A DNA stretch of 54,821 nucleotides from Gemmatimonadota bacterium. GTDB lineage: Bacteria > Gemmatimonadota > Gemmatimonadetes > Longimicrobiales > Gaopeijiaceae. The DNA lies in contig JACQVF010000017.1 in assembly GCA_016209885.1 (NCBI GenBank), positions 1 to 54,821 on the forward strand. The letters are read 5' to 3'. Position numbers and translations under genes: made by a program. Below the pieces are notes generated by a model that was not told the DNA's origin, did no database searches, and saw only the letters and a list, made by a program, of their open reading frames with translations. This document shows, in pieces, positions 15,979-24,535 of this stretch; the stretch's first letter is position 1, and each line of letters opens with the position of its first letter.

Positions 15979-17445
15979 ATGAGCCAGGGCCGGCGCGGCG
16001 CCGCTGCCTCGGTGGCCCCGGCGGGCGCATCCGCCGCCGCCGGCGAGGTTGGGCGAGCCACGGGCTCGGAGCTCGTCCGGGGCCTCGGCCTCCTCGACTC
16101 GGTGTTCCTCGTCATGGGGATCATCATCGGGTCGGGGATCTTCCTGACCACGGGCGTCATGGCCGAGTCGCTCCCATCGCCCGCCCTCCTTATGGCAGCC
16201 TGGTTCGCGGGTGGGCTCCTGGCCGTAGCTGGCGCCCTGACGTACGCCGAGCTGGGCGCTGCCATGCCCGAGGCGGGGGGGCAGTATATCTATCTCCGCG
16301 AGGCCTACGGGTCCCTCTCGGCGTTCCTCTTCGGCTGGCTCACGTTCCTGGTCTACCAACCGGGCGCCATCGCTGCGGTCGCCACGGGATTCGCGGTCTA
16401 CCTCGGCTACTTCGTGCCTGCCCTCGGCATGGAGAACGTGCTGGCGACGGTCGAGCTCGCGTGGACGAGCGTTTCCTTCTCGGTGGGCCGGCTCGTGGCG
16501 GTGGCGGCGATCGTCCTTCTCACCGGGGTCAACGCAAGGGGGCTGCGGTCGGGGAGCGTGGTCCAGAACATCTTCACGGCTCTGAAGATCGCGGCCATCG
16601 CAATCTTCGTGCTGATGGGGCTGTGGGCCGGCCGCGGGTTCGTCTCCCGGCTGGCGTCGGGAGCGGAAGCGGCGGAGGGCACTTCGCTGTTCTCGGGATT
16701 CGGGGTGGCGCTCATCGGCGTGCTGTGGGCGTACGACGGTTTCAACAACCTCAACTTCTCGGCCGGCGAAATAAAGGAGCCGGGTCGTACGCTGCCCCGC
16801 GCGCTGATTCTCGGCACTGCCGGAGTCATGCTTCTCTACCTTCTGGTCAACGCCGTCTACTTCCTCGCGCTCCCGGTATCCGAGCTTCGCGGCGTAGTCC
16901 GAGTCGCGGAGCGGGCGGCGTCCGGCCTCCTGGGTCCTGCGGCGACGTACTTCATCGCGGCGGGCGTCCTGGTCTCTACCTTCGGCTCCACGAACGGGTC
17001 GATCCTCACCGGGGCCCGCGTGTACTACGCCATGGCCCGGGATCGGCTGTTCTTCCGCGCGGTGGCCCGGGTCCACGAGCGCTACCACACGCCCCACGTG
17101 TCGCTGTGGCTCCAGTGTCTCTGGGCCTGTCTGCTTGCCCTTTCGGGCACCTTCGAGCAGATCTTCACGTACGCGATGTTCGCCGCGCTCCTCATGTACG
17201 GGGCGGCGGCGACCAGCGTATTCACGTTGAGGCGCACGCGGCCCGATCTTCACCGGCCGTACCGCGTCTGGGGATATCCTCTGATTCCGGCGCTCTACCT
17301 CGCCTCAATCGTGGCCATCGCGGTGAACAGCCTGATCGAGCGGCCGCTGGAGTCGTTCGGCGGCCTCGGGATCCTGGCGCTCGGGGTGCCGGTCTATCTC
17401 TACTGGAAGCGGCAGACGCCGGCTACGGAGGAAGCGACCTGCTAA
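15979..17445 (+). CDS. APC-family amino-acid permease
   Basis: A 488-residue membrane protein with about twelve transmembrane segments. It carries the APC fold signature IIIGSGIFLTTG in the first helix and the conserved stretch ALTYAELGAAMPEAGGQYIY. WAYDGFNNLNFSAGEIKEPG in the sixth-helix region is typical of the LAT/SerT-like exchangers and YfnA-like permeases. A Ser/Ala-rich cytoplasmic N-terminus of about 30 residues precedes helix one. The gene is separated from the upstream PLP enzyme by 3 bases. It probably imports the amino acid or derivative that the neighbouring PLP and M20 enzymes process; the substrate is not readable from the sequence. Confidence 0.88.
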   Translation: MSQGRRGAAASVAPAGASAAAGEVGRATGSELVRGLGLLDSVFLVMGIIIGSGIFLTTGVMAESLPSPALLMAAWFAGGLLAVAGALTYAELGAAMPEAGGQYIYLREAYGSLSAFLFGWLTFLVYQPGAIAAVATGFAVYLGYFVPALGMENVLATVELAWTSVSFSVGRLVAVAAIVLLTGVNARGLRSGSVVQNIFTALKIAAIAIFVLMGLWAGRGFVSRLASGAEAAEGTSLFSGFGVALIGVLWAYDGFNNLNFSAGEIKEPGRTLPRALILGTAGVMLLYLLVNAVYFLALPVSELRGVVRVAERAASGLLGPAATYFIAAGVLVSTFGSTNGSILTGARVYYAMARDRLFFRAVARVHERYHTPHVSLWLQCLWACLLALSGTFEQIFTYAMFAALLMYGAAATSVFTLRRTRPDLHRPYRVWGYPLIPALYLASIVAIAVNSLIERPLESFGGLGILALGVPVYLYWKRQTPATEEATC

Positions 17446-17563
17446 GGGAGCGCCGCCGTGTTCCCTCGGACGCACATGCTCCCGGACGGCCGACTGCCGT
17501 GGGGTGAGTTGTGGTGATGAAGCTCAATCCGTTGCGACGTAATTCGGCCGGGTCACCGACCGG

Positions 17564-18865
17564 ATGACGGCCACGCCCGTGCGACCTGCGCTGCTTGCGG
17601 GGGGTCCCGCCGCCAGGATCGTGATGGTCTGCCTGGTGCTGGGGCCCGGGGTCGGCAGCGGTGCCGCCGTGGCTCAGGAGAGGCACGCGACGCGGTTCTC
17701 TCCCGAGCTGGTGCGCCGTCCCGCCGTCCGGGACGCCCTGGCGTGGCTCGAGGCGAACTTCGAGCGCCAGCAGCTCCCCGAGTGGATCCGCATCACGGGG
17801 ATCGGCGCACCGTCCGGCTTTGAGCAGGAGCGCGGTGCGTACGTCCGCCGTGAGCTGAAGCAGGAAGGTCTCGAGGTCAGCGCGGACTCCATCGGGAATG
17901 TGATCGCCCGCCGCCCGGGAAAGGGCAGCGGCCCCACCGTGGTTATCGCTGCGCACCTGGACACCGTGCACCCGCGGGGCACGGACGTCACGGTTCGGAG
18001 GGACGGCGAGGTGCTGCGGGCACCCGGTGTCTTCGACAACAGCGCGTCGGTAGCGAACATGTTGGCGGTGGTCCGGGCGCTGAACCGGGGGAAGATCGAG
18101 ACGGAAGGCGACCTCATCTTCATCGGCACGGTCCAGGAGGAGGTAGGGCTCCGGGGAATGGTCTACTGGCTGGACCAGAACCCCGGCGTCGCCGACATGC
18201 TCATCGCTCTGGACGGCGGGCTCGGCTCCGTGTCCTATGGCGCCCTCGGGATCTACTGGAGCCGCTATTCGTTCCGAGGCCCCGGGTCTCACACCAACGC
18301 GTCGGCCGGCAAGCCGCATCCGGCCCGGGCGCTGGCCGACGCCATCCGCTCCATCTACGAGATTCAGATCCCCGAGGGGCGAGGCGGCGCCGTCTGCAAC
18401 GTGGGGATGATCGGCGGCGGCAAGGTGTTCAACGCCATCCCCGAGGAGACCTACTTCACGGTGGACCTGCGGTCGGTGAATCCTGTCCTCCTGGACTCCC
18501 TGGACGCAGAGATCGACTCGCGGGTGGCCCAGGCCGCGGCCGCCCATCGGCTCCAGTGGACGAAGGAGGTGGTGAACCGGGAGGCGGCGGGAGGCACGGA
18601 GGAGATGCTGCGGGAACGACGGGCCCACCCCGTGGTTCAGACCGCCGTGGACGTCTATGCGTTCCTGGGGATCGAAGCTCCGGCACGGGCCACGGGCTCG
18701 ACGGATGCGAACGCGGGCGTGGTCCGGGGGATCCCGGCGATCGCTATAGGAAGGGCCCACGGTGGCGATCAGCACACGCTTTCCGAGTGGGCCGACGGCC
18801 CGAGCGCACTCCCCGCCACGAAAGCGGTGCTCCTCATCGCTGTGGCGTCGGCAGGGCTCAGGTGA
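17564..18865 (+). CDS. Secreted M20-family peptidase, copy 1
   Basis: This 433-residue protein has an N-terminal signal peptide (ARIVMVCLVLGPGVGSGAAVAQ) followed by an M20 metallopeptidase. The metal site includes His131 and the catalytic Asp in IAAHLDTVHP, the bridging Asp in GVFDNSASVAN, and the Glu pair in VQEEVGLRG. The insert domain (ALGIYWSRYSFRGPGSHTNA) is the expected dimerisation or lid region. M20 enzymes remove terminal amino acids or acyl groups from peptides and N-acyl amino acids; the signal peptide puts this one outside the cytoplasm. The next gene is a near copy. No strong ribosome site is visible before the ATG, so the start is less sure than the frame. Confidence 0.85.
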   Translation: MTATPVRPALLAGGPAARIVMVCLVLGPGVGSGAAVAQERHATRFSPELVRRPAVRDALAWLEANFERQQLPEWIRITGIGAPSGFEQERGAYVRRELKQEGLEVSADSIGNVIARRPGKGSGPTVVIAAHLDTVHPRGTDVTVRRDGEVLRAPGVFDNSASVANMLAVVRALNRGKIETEGDLIFIGTVQEEVGLRGMVYWLDQNPGVADMLIALDGGLGSVSYGALGIYWSRYSFRGPGSHTNASAGKPHPARALADAIRSIYEIQIPEGRGGAVCNVGMIGGGKVFNAIPEETYFTVDLRSVNPVLLDSLDAEIDSRVAQAAAAHRLQWTKEVVNREAAGGTEEMLRERRAHPVVQTAVDVYAFLGIEAPARATGSTDANAGVVRGIPAIAIGRAHGGDQHTLSEWADGPSALPATKAVLLIAVASAGLR

Positions 18866-20223
18866 ATCCTTCGGCGAGACCGGGGGCACAGGTGCCTGCC
18901 GGAACTTCAGGCCATCCAGCCAGCGAGGCTCTCATGCGCCAGAGACTCGAGCGTCTTGCTACCGTCGTGGTGTGCGTCGCGGCGTGGCTCGCCCTCCAGC
19001 TCATGGCGGGGAGGGGAGCCGCGGTCGCGCAGGAAGTGTATGCCACACGGTTCTCTCCCGAACTGGTCCGCCGCCCTGCGGTGCGGGATGCCGTGGCGTG
19101 GCTCGAACAGAACTTCGAGCGCCAGCAGCTCCCCGAGTGGATTCGCATCGCCGAGATCCCCGCTCCCCCCGGGAAAGAGGAGATCCGTGGCGCATATGTG
19201 CGCCAGGAGCTGGAGAGGGAAGGCCTGCGAGTCAGCGTGGACTCGATCGGGAACGTCATCGCCCGCCGGCCCGGGAAGGGGAACGGCCCCACCGTGGTCT
19301 TCGCTGCGCACCTGGACACCGTTCACCCCGTGGACACCGACCACTCGGTGCGCAGGGACGGCCAGATCCTCCGGGCTCCCGGCGTCTCCGACAACACGGT
19401 CTCCGTGGCGAACATGCTGGCGGTGGTCCGGGCCCTGAACCGGGCGAAGATCGAGACGCGGGGCGATCTCATCTTTATCGCGACGGTCCAGGAGGAAGCG
19501 GGGCTCCGCGGGATGATCTACTGGATCGAGCGCAACGCGGGCATCGCGGATATGCTCATCGCCGTGGATGGCGGCGGCCTGGGCTCGGTTTCGTACGGCG
19601 CCCTCGGGATCCTCTGGACCCGCTATGGGTTTCGGGGTCCCGGGTCTCACACCAACTCGTCGGCCGGCAAGCCGCATCCGGCCCGGGCGCTGGCCGACGC
19701 CATCCGCTCCATCTACGAGATCCGGATCCCCGAAGGCCGTGGCGGCGCCGTCTACAACGTGGGGATGATCGGCGGCGGCAAGGTGTTCAACGCCATCCCC
19801 GAGGAGGCCTACTTCACGGTGGACCTGCGGTCGGTGAATCCGGTCCTCCTGGACTCCCTGAACGCGGAGATCGAGTCGCGGGTGTCCCAGGCCGCGGCCG
19901 CCCATCGGGTCCAGTGGACGAAGGAGGTGGTGAACCGCGAGCCGGCGGGAGGCACGGAGGAGATGCTGCGGGAACGACGGACCCACCCCGTCGTCCAGAC
20001 CGCGGTGGACGTGTACAGGTTCCTGGGCTTCGATTCGGGGGCGCGGGCCACCGGCTCCAGCGATGCGGGGGCGGCCGTCGTGCGCGGAATACCGGCGATC
20101 TCCGTGGGAGGCGCCCGCGGAGGCGATGCGCACACGCTCGCCGAGTGGGCCGATGGCCCCAGCGCGCTCACCGGCACCAAGGCGTTTCTCCTCATGGCGG
20201 TGGCGTTGGCCGAACTCGAGTGA
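17676..20223 (+). repeat. Tandem gene duplication (M20 peptidases)
   Basis: The segment from the signal-peptide end of copy 1 repeats in copy 2 at roughly 1.35 kb spacing. Identity is highest from about 18285 to 18600 against 19640 to 19955, where runs of dozens of bases match exactly, such as the stretch coding for SAGKPHPARALADAIRSIYEI. The 68 bases between the copies show no mobile-element sequence. Confidence 0.85.
18934..20223 (+). CDS. Secreted M20-family peptidase, copy 2
   Basis: A 429-residue paralogue of the gene immediately upstream. It carries the same catalytic motifs (AAHLDTVHP, GVSDNTVSVAN, VQEEAGLRG) and a signal peptide ending near AAVAQ. One visible change is Ser-Asp-Asn in place of Phe-Asp-Asn at the bridging-Asp loop. 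Several DNA stretches are nearly identical to copy 1, notably around the lid domain and the ALADAIRSIYEI helix. That implies recent duplication or gene conversion. Differences concentrate in the N-terminus and near residues 80-125, so substrate range may have shifted. The ATG at 18934 begins the signal peptide MRQRLERLATVVVCVAAW. Confidence 0.85.
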   Translation: MRQRLERLATVVVCVAAWLALQLMAGRGAAVAQEVYATRFSPELVRRPAVRDAVAWLEQNFERQQLPEWIRIAEIPAPPGKEEIRGAYVRQELEREGLRVSVDSIGNVIARRPGKGNGPTVVFAAHLDTVHPVDTDHSVRRDGQILRAPGVSDNTVSVANMLAVVRALNRAKIETRGDLIFIATVQEEAGLRGMIYWIERNAGIADMLIAVDGGGLGSVSYGALGILWTRYGFRGPGSHTNSSAGKPHPARALADAIRSIYEIRIPEGRGGAVYNVGMIGGGKVFNAIPEEAYFTVDLRSVNPVLLDSLNAEIESRVSQAAAAHRVQWTKEVVNREPAGGTEEMLRERRTHPVVQTAVDVYRFLGFDSGARATGSSDAGAAVVRGIPAISVGGARGGDAHTLAEWADGPSALTGTKAFLLMAVALAELE

Positions 20224-20397
20224 ATCCCTCGGTTCCACTGGCGCGGGATCGCACATGCGTGCCGGAGATCGGCCCTCTCGCGCACGAGGCACCGGCAGGC
20301 GGACGAACGCGTATCACCTTGCCCTCATTCCCGCGCTCATCGCGGCGTGCCCCGCCACGGGCAGATAGGGCGTCTCACGCAACGCTGGAGGTGGAGT

Positions 20398-21765
20398 ATG
20401 GAGCGGCGGAAGTTCGTTGATACGGTGAGCCGTGCCGCAGCGGGCATGGGCGCGGCCTCTCTGCTGCCCGAGGATCTGTGGGCGATCCCTCGGAGCCTCA
20501 CCCTGACGGCCCTGGGTGACCTCATTCTGACGCGAAAGGTCCGGGATCACCGCGACGACCGGTTTGACGCGCTCGTAGAGCTCCTGCGCAGCGCGGACTG
20601 TACCTGGGGCAACTGCGAGATGAACATCTTCGATGCGCGGAAGGGTTGGCCGATGGGGAAGGGGCGCGACGGATCGGTGATCTGCGAGCCGTGGGGCGCC
20701 GAGGAGCTGGCGTGGATGGGGATCGACTTCCTCGGGATGGCGAACAACCACACGGCGGACTACGGCGAGGAAGGGCTCCTGGGCACGCTGGAGAACCTGG
20801 AGCGGGCCGGCCTCGCCTACGCCGGCTCCGGCCGCGACCTGCAGTTCGCCGCGCGTCCCGGCTACTTCGACAGTCCGGGCGGGCGGGTGGGGCAGATCAG
20901 CTGCGCGTCAACCTTCCCGTCCTGGAGCTTGGCCGCGTACACGACGCCTCATGCGAACGGGCGGCCGGGCCTCAATCCGCTGCGCGTGAATCGTACCTAC
21001 CAGGTCAGGGCTGAGCTCTTCGAGCAGTTGAAGAGGGTGGACGAGGCAGTCGGGGAAGCGACCGGGAGGGAGCCCGGTGCGCCGGCGCCCGTTCGCGACC
21101 TCACCTTCCTCGGCAACCGCTTCGTCCCGGGCGCCACCAACGATGAGCTCACCGAACCCTGGCCCCAGGACCTGAAGCGGATCACCGACGCCGTGGCCGT
21201 GGCACGGCGAAACGCCCGCGTCGTCATCGTGACGATCCACGCTCACGAGCGCTACAAGGTTCGCGAGGTTCCCGCCCGGTTCCTCGAGACGTTCGCCCGG
21301 GCGTGCATCGACGCCGGCGCGGACGCCTTCTTCGGAACGGGCCCCCACGTGTTGCGCGGGCTCGAGCTCTACAAGGGCAAGCCGATCTTCTACAGCCTGG
21401 GCAACTTCATCTTCCAATACGAGACCGTGAAAGAGATCGGCGCGGAGGAGCTGGAGGCCAACAATCTGGACGTCAACACGCTGGATCCCTCGCTGGCCTT
21501 CGACAACTTCCGCTTCGAGCGCGACTCCGTCTTCTGGGAGACCGTGGTCCCGTTCATCACGTACGAGGACGGACCCACGGTCGCCGAGATCAAGCTCTAT
21601 CCCGTGGTCATGGGCCAGAACGAGCCCCGGCACTATCGGGGCACCCCGATTCTGGCGACGCCCGAAGAGGGTAGTCGGATCGTGGAGCGGCTGGCCCGGC
21701 TGTCACAGCCCTACGGCACCTCGATCGCCTTCGAAAACGGCGTCGGCGTTGTGCGGCTGAAGTGA
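20398..21765 (+). CDS. CapA-family protein with Tat signal
   Basis: This 455-residue protein begins with a twin-arginine-type signal (MERRKFVDTVSRAAAGMGAA), so export in folded form is likely. The rest matches the CapA/PgsA metallophosphatase-like family: LTALGDLILTR at the start, NCEMNIF, MANNHTADYGEEGL, VTIHAHERY, and GTGPHVLRGLELYKGKPIFYSLGNFIF. These are the His/Asp metal-site segments. Members take part in poly-gamma-glutamate capsule synthesis or act as hydrolases; with no capB or capC nearby, a degradative or hydrolytic role with the secreted M20 enzymes seems more likely. The ATG at 20398 is preceded by GGAGGTGGAG, a strong ribosome site. Confidence 0.85.
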   Translation: MERRKFVDTVSRAAAGMGAASLLPEDLWAIPRSLTLTALGDLILTRKVRDHRDDRFDALVELLRSADCTWGNCEMNIFDARKGWPMGKGRDGSVICEPWGAEELAWMGIDFLGMANNHTADYGEEGLLGTLENLERAGLAYAGSGRDLQFAARPGYFDSPGGRVGQISCASTFPSWSLAAYTTPHANGRPGLNPLRVNRTYQVRAELFEQLKRVDEAVGEATGREPGAPAPVRDLTFLGNRFVPGATNDELTEPWPQDLKRITDAVAVARRNARVVIVTIHAHERYKVREVPARFLETFARACIDAGADAFFGTGPHVLRGLELYKGKPIFYSLGNFIFQYETVKEIGAEELEANNLDVNTLDPSLAFDNFRFERDSVFWETVVPFITYEDGPTVAEIKLYPVVMGQNEPRHYRGTPILATPEEGSRIVERLARLSQPYGTSIAFENGVGVVRLK

Positions 21766-22006
21766 GGCGTTCCTGCGGCGCGGCCCCCTGTAGTTTTTCA
21801 GGGACCGGCCAGGGGCGACGGCTTGCCACTCTTCCGGTCCCGGCTGAATCCGGCTCGAGCCGGAGGAGCGATGGGGAACGGCGCAACGGAGCGGCCCAAC
21901 GACGAAGCTCAGCGGCCGCGGCCGTGCTGAGAGCCAGAAAACTCCGATCAACCTTACCCGCGGCCGCCATCTGCTGCAGCGACAGGTTCGGCGGTCTCTG
22001 TTAGTG

Positions 22007-22258
22007 TTAGTCGCGACGGGGATCGAAAAGAATGTGCCGGCGTTCGGCGAGTAACTTCGCTCCCAGCGCCGATACCGAGACCATCTCCTCCGAGCCTTGC
22101 CAATGGCGCTCTATGAATCCGCGTTCATTCGCATCTTCCCAAACCGGGAGTCGCGGACAGGACGTGCGCCAGGCCTCAATCACCTCTCGATACGGCCTGG
22201 ACTTGGGACCGATCCACTCGAGGAGATCGAGGATCAGAGCGTCGACGGGATCGGACAC
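22007..22258 (-). CDS. Conserved small hypothetical protein
   Basis: An 83-residue protein with a strong ribosome site (AGGAGGAAAGAC directly before the ATG) and consistent codon use. It reads MSDPVDALILDLLEWIG at the start and contains RTSCPRLPVWEDANERGFIE, a Trp- and acid-rich segment that I associate with a widespread uncharacterised family. No signal peptide or membrane segment is visible, and the helix-turn-strand layout resembles a small winged-helix-like fold. It stands alone between CapA and the cupin gene, on the opposite strand from CapA. Function unknown. Confidence 0.6.
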   Translation of the reverse strand: MSDPVDALILDLLEWIGPKSRPYREVIEAWRTSCPRLPVWEDANERGFIERHWQGSEEMVSVSALGAKLLAERRHILFDPRRD

Positions 22259-22428
22259 GTCTTTCCTCCTGGGTCCTCCGCCCCTGACCTCTACGGCCAG
22301 CGTTCAGCCGCGGCGGCTCAGGATGCCACCCGCCGCCGTCGGCTGCAGGCCGTGTTGGGCCGCATGCCCGAGCAAGGAATCCCAACGCGCTGGATGTTGC
22401 CGACCCCTAATGGAGCCGTACCGTCGCG

Positions 22429-22914
22429 CTAGCGCGGCAGCGTAGCGCCCTCGGCAAGCGCGATGTCGAGCGCGATGCGATCCTTCGATGCGACGGCGCG
22501 CGAGATGTGCCCCTGGCCGGTGGTGTCCTCGGCGAGCAGGATGTGACCGGGACCGAGCCGAATCTTTCGCCCACCTTCCAGTTCGATCTCGCTCTCGCCG
22601 CTCAATGTCACGACGAGCTGTCGCCGTGGTGCCGGGTGCCAGTCGACGAAGTACTCCGGCGTCGTACGTCGCACCTGCAGCGCAGTGACGGCGACTGACG
22701 CCGACAGGTTGCTCCCAGCATCTCGCGGTCTCAGCGGAATCTCGAACTCTTCCGCCTTCGTCTTTCCGTCAGCGCCGGTATAGATGCGGGTCACCTTGAC
22801 GGGCGTGCTCCCTTGCGCGGCAAGGGAGGCGCCGGCGATCCACTTCGCGCCCGTGGCGACAGCCAGAGTGGGAATCCAACCCAGCATGAGCACGCCGGGA
22901 AGCAGCTTCCTCAT
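22429..22914 (-). CDS. Exported cupin-domain protein
   Basis: This 161-residue protein starts at the ATG at 22914, which begins a signal-like hydrophobic stretch (MRKLLPGVLMLGWIPTLAVA). Its C-terminal half is a single cupin barrel: EYFVDWHPAPRRQLVVTLSG contains the first His and the hydrophobic strand, and LGPGHILLAEDTTGQGHIS the second motif with its late His. The metal-site residues are incomplete compared with classical dioxygenase cupins, so it is more likely a binding or sensor protein than an oxygenase. No partner gene is adjacent; the antitoxin gene ends 67 bases upstream. Confidence 0.7.
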   Translation of the reverse strand: MRKLLPGVLMLGWIPTLAVATGAKWIAGASLAAQGSTPVKVTRIYTGADGKTKAEEFEIPLRPRDAGSNLSASVAVTALQVRRTTPEYFVDWHPAPRRQLVVTLSGESEIELEGGRKIRLGPGHILLAEDTTGQGHISRAVASKDRIALDIALAEGATLPR

Positions 22915-22981
22915 CACAGTACTCCCTTCCGTGTTTCCCTCTGACACTGCGAACCTGCTATGCGGCGCAACGATCTGGCGC

Positions 22982-23302
22982 TCAGCCGCGAGCCGCGCGC
23001 GGCTTGGTTGTCAGCTTGCTTCGACCGCGACGTGCGGGGGTCGACGGCTGCGGCGCCTTGTTACGCTGAACCTCGCCGGGCGTTGGGCGCTCCCGCGACT
23101 CTCGGATCGCCGCGAGAATGTCCTCGCGAGTGAGGTCTGTATCCACTCCAGGAACGTCGAGGGGGGATCCCCCCGAGCGCACGGGCCGCACCGCGAACTC
23201 GCTTCCGTCGCGTCGTTTGATTCGGATCTCTCCGCCTTTCCGCGCCTCATCGAGAAGTCGCGCCAGTCGCTGGCGGGCTTCAGAGTACGTGTAGACCTTC
23301 AT
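22982..23302 (-). CDS. Phd/YefM-like antitoxin, orphan
   Basis: The 106-residue protein starts MKVYTYSEARQRLARLLDEA and continues IRIKRRDGSEFAVRP, the usual N-terminal DNA-binding pattern of Phd/YefM/VapB-type antitoxins. A basic, Pro/Lys/Arg-rich tail follows (SKLTTKPRAARG), perhaps an unfolded toxin-binding part. Two bases upstream of its ATG lies the stop codon of a truncated toxin gene, so the pair was once co-transcribed toxin-first. With its toxin reduced to 38 codons the antitoxin is an orphan; it may still repress its own promoter or neutralise toxins elsewhere. The ATG at 23302 was chosen by the family N-terminus. Confidence 0.7.
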   Translation of the reverse strand: MKVYTYSEARQRLARLLDEARKGGEIRIKRRDGSEFAVRPVRSGGSPLDVPGVDTDLTREDILAAIRESRERPTPGEVQRNKAPQPSTPARRGRSKLTTKPRAARG

Positions 23303-23304
23303 CG

Positions 23305-23421
23305 CTAAACCTCCAGTACCTCGATCCCGAGCTTCCTGGCGACCACTCGCTGGGCATCGTCGAGCGTCAGCAAAGGAGTTCGATATTTCCGCGCACACTC
23401 CAACAAGTCATCGGCGCCCGC
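23305..23421 (-). pseudogene. PIN-domain (VapC-like) toxin, C-terminal remnant
   Basis: After an in-frame TGA at 23422-23424, 38 sense codons end in TAG two bases before the antitoxin ATG. The residues read DDLLECARKYRTPLLTLDD and end VVARKLGIEVLEV. This matches the end of a PIN domain: the helix before the last strand, the T-L-D acidic strand, and the closing G-I-E-V-L. The N-terminal catalytic acids are missing. The fragment meets the end of the aminotransferase gene at 23408, which suggests that a deletion joined the two. Confidence 0.65.
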
Positions 23422-24523
23422 TCAGGGAGTCGAGCAGTTCCGAGAAGAGGGCGAGTCCCCGCTCCAGCGTGTCGGGCTCACCGCCGAAGCCGACCCGGAA
23501 GAAGCGATCCATCCCGAAGTGGTCACCGGGGACCACGAGCACGCTCTTCTCTTCCCGCAGGCGCTCTATGAGCGCCGTGGAATTGACGTCCAGGTCGTAG
23601 TCGCAGTAGGCGATGGCGCCGGCGCGAGGAGGAACGAGTGCGAGGATCTCGCGATGCCGTTCGAGCCATGCCGCGACGGTGGGGTACTGGGCGCACAGGA
23701 TTCTGCGAGTGCGTTCCAGGATGCGGCGACGTCGCTCCGGGTCGAGCACGAGCTGGCCGAGGCGGTCGGACAGGACCGTGGGCGCGATCGTCGTGTAGTC
23801 CTTGTAGCTCCACAGCTCCTCGATCTTGGTGCTTGGGCCCGCGACCCAGCCGATCCGGAGCCCCGGCAGCCCGTACGCCTTGGAGAACCCGCAGGTCACC
23901 AGCACGCGCTCGTACCGTCCCCAGAAGGAAGGCGTGGTCTCGCCTTCGAGCTCGGCGCCCTGGTAAACCTCGTCGGCCAGGAGCCACGCCCCCACGCGGC
24001 TGGCCGCGTCGCAGACGGCCCGCATCTCCGCCTCATCGAGGATGGCGCCCGTCGGGTTGTTCGGGTTGCACACGGCGATGAGACGGGTGCGGTCCGTGAC
24101 GGCGCGCTCGAGCTCGTCCAGGTCCGGGGCCCACCGCTCCCCCAGTTGCCGCAGGGGGAACGGCCGCACCCGCGCACCGAGGGCCTGTGCCGCACCCCAG
24201 ATCTGCATGTAGTTCGGCACCATCACGACGATGTCCGCTCCCGGCTCCGCCACGCTCCACGTCACGATGAAGTTCGCCTCGGCCGTGCCGTTCGTGACCA
24301 CGACGTTCGGCGGGCCGGCGCCCGGGTAGAGGGCGCTGATCGAGCGCCGCAACTCGATGGACCCGTTCGTCTGGGGATAACCCAGAAGCGCGTCGCCCAG
24401 CTCGCGCGGGTCCAGCAGCTCCGCAAGGCGCAGGGGGTGCACCCCGCTCTCCGAGAGGTTGTACCGCACCCGGTTCTCCCAGGTGGACTGCATCCTCTCC
24501 ATGAGGAACGGCTCGATCCGCAT
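23408..24523 (-). CDS. Class I/II aminotransferase
   Basis: A 371-residue fold-type I aminotransferase. Signature parts are the NPNNPTGAI segment, the PLP-pyridine Asp in LLADEVYQGAE, Lys215 in VTCGFSKAYGLPGLRIGW, and the closing Arg in FFRVGFGG. Bacterial members act on tyrosine, aspartate or arginine-like amino acids or in capreomycidine-type chemistry; I cannot choose. The gene starts 12 bases after the stop of the propeller gene, with a GGAGAGG ribosome site, so they are co-transcribed. Its 3' end overlaps the toxin remnant by several codons, so its last residues may come from the junction. Confidence 0.85.
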   Translation of the reverse strand: MRIEPFLMERMQSTWENRVRYNLSESGVHPLRLAELLDPRELGDALLGYPQTNGSIELRRSISALYPGAGPPNVVVTNGTAEANFIVTWSVAEPGADIVVMVPNYMQIWGAAQALGARVRPFPLRQLGERWAPDLDELERAVTDRTRLIAVCNPNNPTGAILDEAEMRAVCDAASRVGAWLLADEVYQGAELEGETTPSFWGRYERVLVTCGFSKAYGLPGLRIGWVAGPSTKIEELWSYKDYTTIAPTVLSDRLGQLVLDPERRRRILERTRRILCAQYPTVAAWLERHREILALVPPRAGAIAYCDYDLDVNSTALIERLREEKSVLVVPGDHFGMDRFFRVGFGGEPDTLERGLALFSELLDSLSGRR

Positions 24524-24535
24524 GAATCCTCTCCG

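Noticed and set aside
20398..21765. CapA-like gene as part of a poly-gamma-glutamate capsule operon
   Set aside because: No capB- or capC-like genes are nearby and the Tat signal favours an independent exported protein.
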